The position numbers were made by a program, and so were the translations under genes. 43,089 nucleotides of DNA from Azospirillum sp. TSO22-1 (GTDB lineage Bacteria > Pseudomonadota > Alphaproteobacteria > Azospirillales > Azospirillaceae), in contig NZ_LGQZ01000120.1 in NCBI RefSeq assembly GCF_003116015.1, forward strand, positions 1 through 43,089, given 5' to 3'. The notes beneath the pieces were generated by a model. That model saw only the letters and a list, made by a program, of their open reading frames with translations, was not told the origin of the DNA and ran no database searches. Shown piece after piece: positions 15,254 through 23,982 of this stretch. Position 1 is the first letter of the stretch, and each line of letters begins with the position of its first letter.

Positions 15254-15820
15254 ATGCAGGATGACAAGCCGAATGTGAACGCAAAGCCCCCGTCTTCGGT
15301 CGAATTACCCCCGATGGTGCCCCTGGTTGCGGGGGAGCAGCGCTTCGACATCCGCATCGCCCGCGACGGCACCTGGTACCACGAGGGCGACCCGATCAGG
15401 CGGATCGAGCTGTCCAAGCTGTTCGCCAGCGTGCTGCGGCGGGACGAGGCCGGCGACTATTGGCTGGTGACACCCGCGGAGCGCGGGCGCATAGTCGTCG
15501 ACGACGTCCCGTTCGTCGCCGTGGAGATGACGGCGCGCGGCAGCGGCGAGGAGCAGGTCCTCGCGTTCCGCACCAACCTCGACGACTGGGTGGAGGCCGG
15601 CCCGGATCATCCGATCCGGGTGGCGCACGATCTGGAGACCGGGGAACCGACCCCGTACATCGCTATAAGAATGGGGTTGGAGGCGCGCATCGCCCGGTCC
15701 GTCTATTACGACATGGTGAACCACTGCGCGACGACGAACGGCCCCGAAGGGAAGGAGGCTGAGGTGGGCGTATGGAGCAACGGACGCTTCTTCGTGCTGG
15801 GCAGGCTGTCCGGCGCGTGA
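15254..15820 (+). CDS. DUF1285 domain protein
   Basis: A conserved proteobacterial protein of unknown function. The ATG at 15254 follows GGGGGCGAG at good spacing and gives 188 residues. A GTG at 15170 in the same frame would add 28 residues with no family resemblance. Recognisable DUF1285 blocks are FDIRIARDGTWYHEGDPIRR, LSKLFASVLRRDEAGDYWLVTPAE, DVPFVAVEM and LAFRTNLDDWVEAGPDHPIRV. The stop overlaps the GTG start of the Nudix gene (GTGA), and the CCA-adding enzyme gene follows. This three-gene order is shared by many alphaproteobacteria. Confidence 0.88.
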   Translation: MQDDKPNVNAKPPSSVELPPMVPLVAGEQRFDIRIARDGTWYHEGDPIRRIELSKLFASVLRRDEAGDYWLVTPAERGRIVVDDVPFVAVEMTARGSGEEQVLAFRTNLDDWVEAGPDHPIRVAHDLETGEPTPYIAIRMGLEARIARSVYYDMVNHCATTNGPEGKEAEVGVWSNGRFFVLGRLSGA

Positions 15821-16431
15821 CACCCGTCGATATCCGCAAACGCTTCTCGGAAAGCCATGACCCGCTCCGCGATCCTGATGCGGTGCGCGGCGACCATGAT
15901 CTGAACCCGGGCTTCCGGCTGCCGCGCGACCGGCTGCGCGAGGCCGCCGTGCTGGTGCCGTTGGTCGACCGGCCGGAGGGGCTGACCGTGCTGTTCACCC
16001 AGCGCACCGCGCACCTCAGCGCGCACGCCGGGCAGATCAGCTTCCCCGGCGGCCGGCGCGAGACCGCCGACACCTCGCCCGAGGACACCGCGCTGCGCGA
16101 GACCGAGGAGGAGGTCGGCATCGCCCGCGACCACGTCGAGGTGGTCGGGCGGCTGGACACCTACCTGACGCGCACCGGGTTCCGGGTGACGCCGGTGGTC
16201 GGGCTGCTGAAGCCGCCCTTCGCGGTCTCCCCGGACCCGACCGAGGTGGACGAGGTGTTCGAGGTGCCGCTGACCGTCATCCTCGGCCCGGCGATGCCGG
16301 AGCGGCACAGCCGCGAGTTCATGGGGCAGCAGCGGTATTTCTACGCGTTCCCCTACGAGCAGCGCTACATCTGGGGCGCTACCGCCGGCATGCTGGTGAA
16401 TCTGCGCGACGTGCTGGCCGAGGCGCGGTGA
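15817..16431 (+). CDS. Nudix hydrolase, probable CoA pyrophosphatase
   Basis: Nudix hydrolases of this group cut CoA into phosphopantetheine and adenosine 3',5'-bisphosphate. The GTG at 15817 overlaps the upstream stop and gives 204 residues; a longer start at 15772 would overlap DUF1285 by 49 bases. The UPF0035-type signature is LFTQRTAHLSAHAGQISFPGG. The Nudix box follows as GGRRETADTSPEDTALRETEEEVGI, read in two parts, with the extra residue before RE that is usual in CoA pyrophosphatases. The REXXEE metal-binding core (RETEEE) is intact. Confidence 0.9.
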   Translation: MTPVDIRKRFSESHDPLRDPDAVRGDHDLNPGFRLPRDRLREAAVLVPLVDRPEGLTVLFTQRTAHLSAHAGQISFPGGRRETADTSPEDTALRETEEEVGIARDHVEVVGRLDTYLTRTGFRVTPVVGLLKPPFAVSPDPTEVDEVFEVPLTVILGPAMPERHSREFMGQQRYFYAFPYEQRYIWGATAGMLVNLRDVLAEAR

Positions 16432-16472
16432 GCCGGCTGGAAACGCGCGCTGCCGCGGGCTAGGTTGACCGG

Positions 16473-17711
16473 ATGCAGCCCGCCGGACGCCTCGACCCTC
16501 CCCCCTGGATGACCGCCCCGGAGACGCGCGCGGTGATCGACGCCCTGCGCGCCGGGAGCGCCGACGCGCGCTTCGTCGGCGGCTGCGTGCGCGACACCTG
16601 GCTGAAGCGCCCGGTCAAGGACATCGACATCGCCACCCACGCCCCGCCGGAGGCGGTGCTGCGCATCCTCGAGGACGCCGGCATCCGCGCCATCCCCACC
16701 GGCATCGCGCACGGCACGGTGACCGCGGTCATCGGGCGCGAGCATTTCGAGATCACCACGCTGCGCCGCGACGTCGAGAATTTCGGCCGGCACGCGCGGG
16801 TCGAGTTCACCGACGACTGGAAGGAGGACGCGGCCCGGCGCGACTTCACCATGAACGCGCTGTCCTGCACGCCGGACGGCACGGTGTACGACCCGTTCGG
16901 CGGGCTGAAGGACATGGCGGCGGGGCGGGTGCGCTTCGTCGGCGACGCGCGCCAGCGCCTGCACGAGGACGTGCTGCGCCTGCTGCGCTTCTTCCGCTTC
17001 CACGCGCATTACGGCCGCGGCGCGCCGGACCCGGAGGCGCTGGCCGCCTGCCGCGGCATGGCCGACCGCCTGCCCACCCTGTCCGGCGAGCGCTTGCAGG
17101 GGGAGATCCTGCGCTTGCTCACTGCGGCGGGCGCGGCGGACGTCTGGCACCTGATGATCGACCAGGGCGTGATGGCGCACCTGCTGCCCGCGGCGACCAA
17201 CGTGGCCCGGCTGTCGCGGATGGTCGAGGTGCAGCACGACCTGGACGAAGCTCCGGACTCGCTGCTGCGGCTGGCCGCGGCGTTGGACACCGACCGGGCC
17301 GGGGCGCTGACGGCGGCGGAGACGCTGAAGCTGTCCAACGCCGACCGCGACCGGCTGGCGTCCATGGTCGAGCCCAAGGTGGCGGTGTCGCTGCACGACG
17401 ACCGTCCGGCGCAGCGGCGCGCACTCTACCGACTGGGCGACGCCAGGCTGTACCGCGACCTCGTGCGGCTGGAGGCGGCCGAGGCGCCGGGGCCGGTGTC
17501 GCTCGGCCACGTCAGGGAGGTGCTGGCGACGGCGGAGGACCTGCCGGATCTGCGCTTCCCGCTGTCCGGCCGCGACGCGCTGGCGCTGGGCGCCAGGCCC
17601 GGGCGGCACGTCGGCGAGGCGTTGCGCGACGTGGAGTCGTGGTGGAGCGGGCAGGACTTCCGGCCGGGGCGGGAGGCGTGTCTGGAGGAGTTGAAGCGTC
17701 GGCTTGGATAA
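16473..17711 (+). CDS. cca: CCA tRNA nucleotidyltransferase / poly(A) polymerase family
   Basis: This enzyme adds or repairs the 3' CCA of tRNAs. The 412-residue protein carries the class II nucleotidyltransferase head: VGGCVRDTWLKRPVKDIDIAT at about 35-55, with the GG motif and catalytic DID. HGTVTAVIGREHFEITTLRRD and RRDFTMNALSCTPDG (base-recognition region) follow. LHEDVLRLLRFFRFHAHYG marks the neck helix, and the C-terminal half is helical. ATG 16473 is used; ATG 16509 is a possible alternative start that would still keep the whole domain. The gene ends against a palindromic repeat before the convergent hemF. Confidence 0.93.
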   Translation: MQPAGRLDPPPWMTAPETRAVIDALRAGSADARFVGGCVRDTWLKRPVKDIDIATHAPPEAVLRILEDAGIRAIPTGIAHGTVTAVIGREHFEITTLRRDVENFGRHARVEFTDDWKEDAARRDFTMNALSCTPDGTVYDPFGGLKDMAAGRVRFVGDARQRLHEDVLRLLRFFRFHAHYGRGAPDPEALAACRGMADRLPTLSGERLQGEILRLLTAAGAADVWHLMIDQGVMAHLLPAATNVARLSRMVEVQHDLDEAPDSLLRLAAALDTDRAGALTAAETLKLSNADRDRLASMVEPKVAVSLHDDRPAQRRALYRLGDARLYRDLVRLEAAEAPGPVSLGHVREVLATAEDLPDLRFPLSGRDALALGARPGRHVGEALRDVESWWSGQDFRPGREACLEELKRRLG

Positions 17712-17712
17712 C

Positions 17713-17835
17713 CTGTCACCCCCACCCCAACCCTCCCCCGCTGGGCGGGGGAGGGGGCTTGGGCTTTTCTCCCTCCCCTGCCCAGCGGGGGAGGGAGGGG
17801 ACCCAGGCGAAGCCTGGGGAGGGTGGGGGCAAGTG
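17713..17835. repeat. C/G-run palindromic repeat between convergent cca and hemF
   Basis: The gap begins CACCCCCACCCCAACCCTCC and ends GGGGAGGGTGGGGGCAAGTG, so its two ends are inverted copies. Inside are the shorter hairpin CCTCCCCCGCTGGGCGGGGGAGG, read as two arms around TGG, and a second arm pair. Placement between two convergent genes suits a bidirectional terminator. Confidence 0.75.
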
Positions 17836-17844
17836 TTGGGGCGC

Positions 17845-18726
17845 CTACGGCCACTTGACCTCTGGCGGCAGGCTCATCAGGATCGCCTCGGTGTTCCCGC
17901 CGGTCTTCAGCCCGAAGGTCGTTCCGCGGTCGTACAGCAGGTTGAACTCCACGTAGCGCCCGCGCTTGACCAGCAGCGCGTCCCGCTGTTCCGCCGTCCA
18001 GGGCTCGTTCATCCAGCGCCGGACGATCTTCGGGTAGGCGTCCAGGAACGCCAGCCCGACGTCCCTGGTGAAGGCGAAGTCCCGCTCCCAGTCGCCGGTG
18101 TTCAGGCTGTCGTAGAAGATGCCGCCCACCCCGCGCGCCTCGCCGCGGTGCGGCAGGTAGAAATAGCGGTCGCACCACTCCTTGTACTGCGCATAGCACG
18201 CCGGGTCGTGCCGGTCGCAGGCACCCTGCAGCGCGCCGTGGAACGCCGCGGTGTCGGCCTCTTCTGGAAAGGTCGGGGTCAGGTCGGCGCCGCCGCCGAA
18301 CCAGCCGGTGGTGGTGACGATGTGGCGCGTGTTCATGTGCGTCGCCGGCACCAGCGGCGAGCGCAGGTGCGCCACCAGGCTGATGCCCGAGGCCCAGAAC
18401 CGGCCGTCCTCCGCGGCACCCGGGATGCTCTTGCGGAACTCCTCGCTGAAGGTGCCGTGCACGGTCGAGACGTTGACGCCCACCTTCTCGAACACCCGGC
18501 CGTGCAGGAGCGACATCACGCCGCCGCCGCCCTCGCCACCGCCCCCATTTTCTCCATAGGGGTCCGGCCGGTCCCACGCCTTGCGCACGAAGCGGCCGGG
18601 CGGCAGGTCGGCGTGCGTGCCGGTCAGGTCGTCCTCGATCCGCTCGAACTCGGCGCAGATCCGGTCGCGCAGGTCCTCGAACCAGGCGCGGGCGCGGGTC
18701 TTGGTGTCGGGGCGGTCGATGCTCAT
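17845..18726 (-). CDS. hemF: Oxygen-dependent coproporphyrinogen III oxidase
   Basis: HemF converts coproporphyrinogen III to protoporphyrinogen IX using O2, a step in haem synthesis. The ATG at 18724-18726 gives 293 residues and overlaps the trmL stop by 4 bases. Family blocks are clear: FVRKAWDRPDPYGENGGG, GRVFEKVGVNVSTVHG, FWASGISLVAHLRSPLVPATHMN, GWFGGGADLTPTFPEE, YFYLPHRGEARGVGGIFYD and YVEFNLLYDRGTTFGLKTGG. The catalytic-site histidines (AHLRSP, THMNTRH, LPHRGEAR) are present. It provides haem for the cytochromes encoded by the pet operon 0.7 kb away. Confidence 0.97.
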   Translation of the reverse strand: MSIDRPDTKTRARAWFEDLRDRICAEFERIEDDLTGTHADLPPGRFVRKAWDRPDPYGENGGGGEGGGGVMSLLHGRVFEKVGVNVSTVHGTFSEEFRKSIPGAAEDGRFWASGISLVAHLRSPLVPATHMNTRHIVTTTGWFGGGADLTPTFPEEADTAAFHGALQGACDRHDPACYAQYKEWCDRYFYLPHRGEARGVGGIFYDSLNTGDWERDFAFTRDVGLAFLDAYPKIVRRWMNEPWTAEQRDALLVKRGRYVEFNLLYDRGTTFGLKTGGNTEAILMSLPPEVKWP

Positions 18727-19181
18727 GGGGTCTCCGGAAAGGCGCCGGTCTGGCGCAGGGCTTCGCCAACAACCATGGCGGCGGCGAGCGCCACATTCAA
18801 CGAGCGCGCCGGCGGGCGCAGCGGAATCACCACCCGCGCGTCCATGATGCCGTGCACCTCCTCCGGCACGCCGGCGCTCTCGCGGCCCAGCACCAGCAGG
18901 TCGTCGGGGCGGAAGGCGAAGGCCGTGTAGGGCACCGCGGCGCGCGTGGTCAGCAGCACGAGTCGCCCCGGATTCCGCCCGCGCAGGAAGCTCGACCACG
19001 ACACGTGGCGGGTCAGGTCGAGCCGGTCAAGGTAGTCCATGCCGGCCCGGCGCAGCCGCCGGTCGTCGAGGATGAAGCCGCACGGTTCGACCAGATCCAT
19101 CGCCACGCCGAGCCCGGCGGCCAAGCGCATCAACGTCCCGGTGTTTTGCGGAATGTCGGGTTCGAAAAGTACGAGTCGCAT
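18723..19181 (-). CDS. trmL: tRNA (cytidine/uridine(34)-2'-O)-methyltransferase TrmL
   Basis: TrmL methylates the wobble ribose of tRNA-Leu isoacceptors, with a SPOUT knotted fold. The 152-residue protein has the expected blocks: LFEPDIPQNTGTLMRLAAGL at the N-terminus, LVEPCGFILDDRRLRRAGMDY, LLVLGRESAGVPEEV, and the knot IPLRPPARSLNVALAAAMVVGE at the C-terminus. It overlaps hemF by 4 bp and is divergent from petA. Confidence 0.95.
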   Translation of the reverse strand: MRLVLFEPDIPQNTGTLMRLAAGLGVAMDLVEPCGFILDDRRLRRAGMDYLDRLDLTRHVSWSSFLRGRNPGRLVLLTTRAAVPYTAFAFRPDDLLVLGRESAGVPEEVHGIMDARVVIPLRPPARSLNVALAAAMVVGEALRQTGAFPETP

Positions 19182-19255
19182 GGGTTTCCCGGAATTGGAT
19201 CATGTTTCTCTGATGCTGCAACGCAACGCGCGACAACGTGTCCGAAGACTAGGCC

Positions 19256-19284
19256 TTTTCAACGGCGCTCCGCGACGGTATACC
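19256..19284 (+). promoter_or_regulatory. Candidate promoter of the pet operon
   Basis: TTTTCA (19256-19261) and TATACC (19279-19284), 17 bp apart, are the best sigma70-type match in the 255-bp trmL-petA gap. The transcript would have an untranslated leader of about 150 nt containing the short complementary runs ACCCCC and GGGGCGGT. Confidence 0.35.
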
Positions 19285-19436
19285 GCACCCCCAAAGGCAG
19301 GGGCGGTCCGCCGTTCGTCAGTCATGCCCGTGGGCGTGAGGGGTGAAGGGCGGGTGGCCCGCAACATGCTAAAGCACCCTCCGCGAATTCACCCGGCGCT
19401 CCCCCGCGCTGCGCAGTCTTGAGGAGAAAGACGCTA

Positions 19437-20009
19437 ATGGCTGAGACCACGCATCCGTCCGGCACGGGTGCCCATGGGGCCCCCGGCGGCGACGACGGTA
19501 CGTCCCGCCGTGATTTCCTGTACCTTGCCACCGGTGCGGTCGGAGCCGTCGGCGTCGCCGCGGCCGCCTGGCCGTTCATCGACAGCATGAACCCGGCCGC
19601 CGACACCCTGGCGCTCGCCTCCATCGAGGTAGACCTGGCCCCGGTGGCCGAGGGCCAGTCGATCACCGTCACCTGGCGCGGCAAGCCGGTCTTCGTCCGC
19701 CACCGCACGGCGAAGGAGATCGACGAGGCCAAGAAGGTCAACCTGTCCGAGCTGCGCGACCCGGCCCCGGACGACAAGCGCGTCCAGAAGCCGGAGTGGC
19801 TGATCCTGGTCGGCGTCTGCACGCACCTGGGCTGCGTGCCGCTGGGCCAGAAGCCGACCGATCCGCGCGGCGACTACGACGGCTGGTTCTGCCCCTGCCA
19901 CGGGTCGCACTACGACACCGCGGGCCGCATCCGCAAGGGTCCGGCGCCGGCCAACCTGGTGGTGCCGCAGTACGCCTTCCTCAGCGACAACCGCATCCGG
20001 CTCGGCTAA
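19437..20009 (+). CDS. petA: Ubiquinol-cytochrome c reductase, Rieske iron-sulfur subunit
   Basis: This is the 2Fe-2S subunit of complex III. ATG 19437 follows GAGGAGAAAG and gives 190 residues. A twin-arginine motif, SRRDFLYLATGAVGAVG, at about 22-38 forms the uncleaved membrane anchor. The cluster-binding boxes are CTHLGC and CPCHGSHYD (two Cys, two His), followed by GPAPANLVVPQYAF. It is the first gene of petABC and sits 29 bp before cytochrome b. Confidence 0.97.
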   Translation: MAETTHPSGTGAHGAPGGDDGTSRRDFLYLATGAVGAVGVAAAAWPFIDSMNPAADTLALASIEVDLAPVAEGQSITVTWRGKPVFVRHRTAKEIDEAKKVNLSELRDPAPDDKRVQKPEWLILVGVCTHLGCVPLGQKPTDPRGDYDGWFCPCHGSHYDTAGRIRKGPAPANLVVPQYAFLSDNRIRLG

Positions 20010-20038
20010 GCGGCCCAAGGTCTCGGGAGACTCCCATT

Positions 20039-21307
20039 ATGGCTCAGGCTCACGCCTCGAACTTCAAGAACCCCGTGGTGAAGTGGATCGACAGCCGGCT
20101 GCCGATCTTCACGATGCTGCACCACGAGTACAACGAATACCCGATGCCCAAGAACGTCAACTATCTGTGGGCGTTCGGGGCGATTGCCGGCATCATGCTG
20201 GTGATCATGATCGCGACCGGCCTCGTGCTGGCCATGCAGTATGCCGCGAACACGGCGATCGCCTTCGATTCGGTCGAGCGCATCATGCGCGACGTGAACT
20301 ACGGCTGGCTGCTGCGCTACGTGCACGCCAACGGCGCGTCGTTCTTCTTCATCGCCGTCTACCTGCACATGTTCCGCGGTCTCTACTACGGTTCCTACAA
20401 GGCGCCGCGCGAGATCCTGTGGATCATCGGCGTGGTGATCTTCCTCCTCATGATGGCGACCGCCTTCATGGGCTACGTGCTTCCCTGGGGCCAGATGAGC
20501 TTCTGGGGCGCCACCGTGATCACCAACCTGTTCTCGGCGTTCCCGATCGTCGGCGACCCGATCGTCACCTGGCTGTGGGGCGGCTTCTCGGTCGATAACC
20601 CGACGCTGAACCGCTTCTTCGCGCTGCACTTCCTGCTGCCGTTCGTGATCCTCGGCGTGGTCATTCTGCACACGGCGGCGCTGCACATCTGCGGCTCGAA
20701 CAACCCGCTGGGCATCGACCCGAAGGGCCCGCAGGACACCGTCCCCTTCAACCCGTACATCACGGTGAAGGACCTGTTCGCGGTGGTCGTGTTCCTGATC
20801 GTGTACGCGATCTTCGTCTTCTTCATGCCGAACTACATGGGCCACCCGGACAACTACATTCCGGCCAACCCGCTGGTGACGCCGGCGCACATCGTGCCGG
20901 AGTGGTACTTCCTGCCGTTCTACGCCATCCTGCGCGCCATCCCGGACAAGCTGGGCGGCGTGCTGGCCATGTTCGGCGCCATCGCCGTGCTGGTGGTTCT
21001 GCCGTGGCTCGACACCTCGAAGGTGCGCAGCTGCAAGTTCCGGCCGATCTACCGCCAGTTCTTCTGGGTGCTGGCGCTCGACGCGCTGGTGCTCGGCTAC
21101 GCCGGCGCCATGCCGGCCGAGGGCCACTGGCTGCTGATCGCCCGCATCGGCACCGCGTACTACTTCTTCCACTTCCTGATCCTGCTGCCGGTCCTCGGCA
21201 AGCTGGAGCGTCCGTCGCCGATGCCGGCCAGCATCAGCGAACCCGTTCTGAAGGGCGGTGGCCGGGTTGCGGCCGGTGCCCATGCCAAGCCGATGGAGAA
21301 GGCCTGA
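20039..21307 (+). CDS. petB: Ubiquinol-cytochrome c reductase, cytochrome b subunit
   Basis: Cytochrome b carries the two b haems and both quinone sites of complex III. The ATG at 20039 gives 422 residues, normal for alphaproteobacteria. Eight or so membrane helices are evident. The haem-ligand helices are HANGASFFFIAVYLHMFRGL and HFLLPFVILGVVILHTAALH; GYVLPWGQMSFWGATVITNL and the PEWYFLPFYAILRAIP loop mark the Qo site. The stop overlaps the petC start by one base (TGATG). Confidence 0.98.
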   Translation: MAQAHASNFKNPVVKWIDSRLPIFTMLHHEYNEYPMPKNVNYLWAFGAIAGIMLVIMIATGLVLAMQYAANTAIAFDSVERIMRDVNYGWLLRYVHANGASFFFIAVYLHMFRGLYYGSYKAPREILWIIGVVIFLLMMATAFMGYVLPWGQMSFWGATVITNLFSAFPIVGDPIVTWLWGGFSVDNPTLNRFFALHFLLPFVILGVVILHTAALHICGSNNPLGIDPKGPQDTVPFNPYITVKDLFAVVVFLIVYAIFVFFMPNYMGHPDNYIPANPLVTPAHIVPEWYFLPFYAILRAIPDKLGGVLAMFGAIAVLVVLPWLDTSKVRSCKFRPIYRQFFWVLALDALVLGYAGAMPAEGHWLLIARIGTAYYFFHFLILLPVLGKLERPSPMPASISEPVLKGGGRVAAGAHAKPMEKA

Positions 21308-22071
21308 TGCGCGCCCTGAAGACTGTCATCCTCTCGGCCGCGGTGGCTCTCGGGCTCGGCGGTTCGGCGCTCGCCTCGGAAGGCGTGAAGCTCCCGACGC
21401 AGAGCTGGGGCCACTCCGGCGTGTTCGGCACCATCGACAAGGCGTCGGCGCAGCGCGGCTTCCAGATCTACAAGGAAGTCTGCTCGGCCTGCCACTCGAT
21501 GAAGCTGGTCCCGATCCGCACCCTGACCGGCATCGGCTTCAAGGACGACGAGCTGAAGGCGCTGGCCGCGACCTACGAGGTCCAGGCCGGCCCGAACGAC
21601 AACGGCGAGATGTTCATGCGTCCGGGCATCCCGGCCGACCGCTTCCCGTCGCCGTTCGCCAACGACAACGCCGCCCGCGCGTCCAACAACGGCGCGCTGC
21701 CGCCGGACCTGTCGCTGGTCGCCAAGGCCCGCGTCGGCGGTGAGGACTACCTCTACGCGTTCCTCACCGGCTTCGAGGACTCGGCCCCCGAGGGCGTCAA
21801 CCTGATGCCGGGGATGAACTACAACAAGTACTTCCCGGGCCACCAGGTCGGCATGCCGAACATCCTGCAGCCGGACGGCGTGCAGTACGCCGACGGCACC
21901 AAGGCCACGGTCGAGCAGCAGGCCAAGGACATCGCCACGTTCCTCACCTTCGTCGCCGAGCCGAAGCTCGACGAGCGCAAGCAGATGGGCGTGAAGGTGA
22001 TCCTGTTCCTGATCGTCCTCGCCGGCCTGATGTACGCGACCAAGCGCCAGATGTGGGCCAAGCTCCACTGA
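21307..22071 (+). CDS. petC: Ubiquinol-cytochrome c reductase, cytochrome c1 subunit
   Basis: Cytochrome c1 passes electrons from the Rieske protein to cytochrome c. The 254-residue precursor has a signal peptide (MRALKTVILSAAVALGLG, cleavage after ALA near residue 22). The haem-binding CSACH lies at about 60-64 and the axial-methionine region is GMNYNKYFPGHQ. A C-terminal anchor, VKVILFLIVLAGLMYATKR, is followed by a short cytoplasmic tail. It is the last pet gene; a strong hairpin follows 30 bp later. Confidence 0.98.
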   Translation: MRALKTVILSAAVALGLGGSALASEGVKLPTQSWGHSGVFGTIDKASAQRGFQIYKEVCSACHSMKLVPIRTLTGIGFKDDELKALAATYEVQAGPNDNGEMFMRPGIPADRFPSPFANDNAARASNNGALPPDLSLVAKARVGGEDYLYAFLTGFEDSAPEGVNLMPGMNYNKYFPGHQVGMPNILQPDGVQYADGTKATVEQQAKDIATFLTFVAEPKLDERKQMGVKVILFLIVLAGLMYATKRQMWAKLH

Positions 22072-22100
22072 GCGGCGTCCGCATCGCGGAAAAGCACTGG

Positions 22101-22130
22101 ACAGGGCGCCCCCGGGCGCCCTGTTCTGTT
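22101..22130 (+). terminator. Rho-independent-type terminator after petABC
   Basis: The 10-bp arms ACAGGGCGCC and GGCGCCCTGT enclose the loop CCCG and are followed by TCTGTT. It lies 30 bp after the petC stop and before the DUF924 gene. Confidence 0.8.
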
Positions 22131-22159
22131 ATGGGCCGATGGAATGGGGAGACAGCAGC

Positions 22160-22711
22160 ATGGCGGATCCGCTGATCGATGAGATCGTCGAGTACTGGTT
22201 CGGCGAGGATGTGAAGCCCTACTGGTTTGCGCCGACGCCGAGCTTCGACCGGCAGGTCGCCGACATGCTGCGGGAGCCGTACGGGCGCGCCGCGGCGGGT
22301 GCACTCGACCCGTGGCTGGGCGACGTGGACGGCTGCCTGGCGCTGTGCATCCTGCTCGACCAGGTGCCGCGCAACGTCTTCCGCGGCACGCCGCAGGCCT
22401 TCGCCACCGACGAGAAGGCCCTCGCCGTCGCCCGGCATGTCATCAAGAATGAATTCGACCTGGAGTGCACGCCGGAGGAGCGGCTGTTCCTCTACCTGCC
22501 CTTCGAGCACCACGAGGACCTGGACAGCCAGCGCCTGTCGGTCCGGCTGATCCGCGAGCGCGTCCAGGCGCCGGAACTCATCGAGTGGGCCGAACGGCAC
22601 CTCGCGGTGATCGAGCGCTTCGGCCGCTTCCCCCACCGCAACGCCATCCTGGCGCGCGAGAGCACGGCGGAGGAGGTGGAGTTCCTCAAGCAGCCGGGGG
22701 CGGCGTTCTGA
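22160..22711 (+). CDS. DUF924 family protein
   Basis: A 183-residue protein of a widespread family with an all-helical, TPR-like fold and no assigned function. The ATG at 22160 (MADPLIDEIVEYWFG) is preferred over an upstream in-frame ATG at 22139 because it gives the usual family start and follows GGGGAGACAG. Family blocks are EIVEYWFGEDVKPYW, LALCILLDQVPRNVFRGTPQAF, LFLYLPFEHHEDLDSQ and ERFGRFPHRNAILAREST. It stands alone between the pet terminator and a palindromic repeat and is convergent with the thiolase gene. Confidence 0.9.
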   Translation: MADPLIDEIVEYWFGEDVKPYWFAPTPSFDRQVADMLREPYGRAAAGALDPWLGDVDGCLALCILLDQVPRNVFRGTPQAFATDEKALAVARHVIKNEFDLECTPEERLFLYLPFEHHEDLDSQRLSVRLIRERVQAPELIEWAERHLAVIERFGRFPHRNAILARESTAEEVEFLKQPGAAF

Positions 22712-22719
22712 GTATTTTC

Positions 22720-22838
22720 CCTCCCCCATCCCCGATGGGGGAGGGAGGGACCCGCGCAGCGGGAGGGTGGGGGCTACGGCCTTCCCGACAAGCCGCTGCC
22801 CCCACCCAACCCTCCCCCAGCGGGGGCTGGGGGAGGGC
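22720..22838. repeat. C/G-run palindromic repeat between convergent genes
   Basis: Inverted arms CCCTCCCCCATCCCC and GGGGGAGGGAGGG, then GGGAGGGTGGGGGC and GCCCCCACCCAACCCTCCC, fill the gap between the DUF924 gene and the thiolase gene. The arrangement resembles 17713-17835 and 40942-41039 and could end transcription from both sides. Confidence 0.75.
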
Positions 22839-22847
22839 AAAAGGCGC

Positions 22848-23981
22848 CTACACCGCCTCCAGCACCATGGCGATGCCCATGCCGCCGCCGATGCATTGCG
22901 TCGCGACGGCGTGGCGGCCGCCGGTGCGCTTGAGCAGTTGCGCCGCCTTGCCGACCAGCCGGCCGCCGGTGGCGCCCAGCGGGTGGCCGATGGCGATGGC
23001 GCCGCCGTCGATGTTCAGCTTCTCTTGCGCGATCCCCAGGTCGCGGGCGCAGGCGATGGCCTGGGAGGCGAAGGCCTCGTTCATCTCCACCACGTCCACG
23101 TCGGCCATAGTGATGCCGGCGCGTGTCAAGGCCTTGCGCGTCGATTCGATGGGTCCCAGCCCCATCACCCCCGGCTCGCAGCCGGACACCGCGAAGCTCT
23201 TCACCCGCGCCAGCACCACCAGCCCGTGCCGGCGCGCGAAATGCTCGGTGCACACCAGCAGCGCCGTCGCTCCGTCGGTGGTGGGCGACGAGGTGCCGGC
23301 GGTCACCGTGCCGTTCTCCAGGAAGGCCGGCTTCAACCCGGCCAGCTTCTCCAGGGAGGTCTCGCGCACGCAGCCGTCCTCGGTGACGGTGCGGCCCTCG
23401 ACGGCGATGGGGGTGATCTCCGCCGCCATGCGGCCCTCGCGCCGCGCCGCCAGCGCCTTGGTCTGGCTCCACAGGCCGAAGGCGTCCTGCTCCTCGCGGG
23501 TGATGCCGTACTGCTGCGCGACGCGCTCGGCGGTCAGGCCGACGCTGATGTAGTCATCGACCTCCGGCTTGCTCCAGGTGGGGTTGGGCAGGACGTTGAA
23601 GCCCATCATCGGCACCCGCGACATGCACTCGGTGCCGCCGCAGAGGAAGGCCTCGCCGCAGCCGGTGGCGATCATGCCGGCCGCCACCTGCACCGCCTGG
23701 ATCGACGAGCCGCACCAGCGGTTAATGGTGGCTCCCGCCACGCTGCGCGGCAGCCCGGCCAGCATGCCGACGACGCGACCGATGTTGAGGCCCTGCTCGC
23801 CCTCCGGGAAGGCGCAGCCCCACAGCACGTCCTCGATTTCGTCAGCCGGGATCGGGAAGCGCTCCAGCAGCGCGCGGATCACCGCGGCGCCGAGGTCGTC
23901 GGGGCGCATGCCGGCCAGCTCGCCCTTGCGCGCGAAGGTGAAGGGCGACCGGACGTAGCCGGCGATGACGGCGGAACTCAT
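22848..23981 (-). CDS. Acetyl-CoA acyltransferase (thiolase)
   Basis: Thiolases of this group cleave 3-oxoacyl-CoA with CoA to give acetyl-CoA. The 377-residue protein has all catalytic residues: nucleophilic C90 in NRWCGSSIQ, H333 in GGAIAIGHPLGATGG and C363 in CIGGGMG. The motif NEAFA is also present (VVEMNEAFASQA). It resembles FadA/PaaJ-type degradative thiolases. It is the last gene of the transport and catabolism operon, 1 bp after the acyl-CoA ligase stop, which argues for a role in breaking down the imported acid. Confidence 0.92.
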   Translation of the reverse strand: MSSAVIAGYVRSPFTFARKGELAGMRPDDLGAAVIRALLERFPIPADEIEDVLWGCAFPEGEQGLNIGRVVGMLAGLPRSVAGATINRWCGSSIQAVQVAAGMIATGCGEAFLCGGTECMSRVPMMGFNVLPNPTWSKPEVDDYISVGLTAERVAQQYGITREEQDAFGLWSQTKALAARREGRMAAEITPIAVEGRTVTEDGCVRETSLEKLAGLKPAFLENGTVTAGTSSPTTDGATALLVCTEHFARRHGLVVLARVKSFAVSGCEPGVMGLGPIESTRKALTRAGITMADVDVVEMNEAFASQAIACARDLGIAQEKLNIDGGAIAIGHPLGATGGRLVGKAAQLLKRTGGRHAVATQCIGGGMGIAMVLEAV

Positions 23982-23982
23982 C

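Noticed and set aside
19796..20038. Upstream extension of cytochrome b through petA
   Set aside because: It reads the Rieske gene out of frame; the ATG at 20039 begins the normal protein.
22720..22838. Possible small second CRISPR or tandem array
   Set aside because: The C/G-run units are inverted, of unequal length and without regular spacers.
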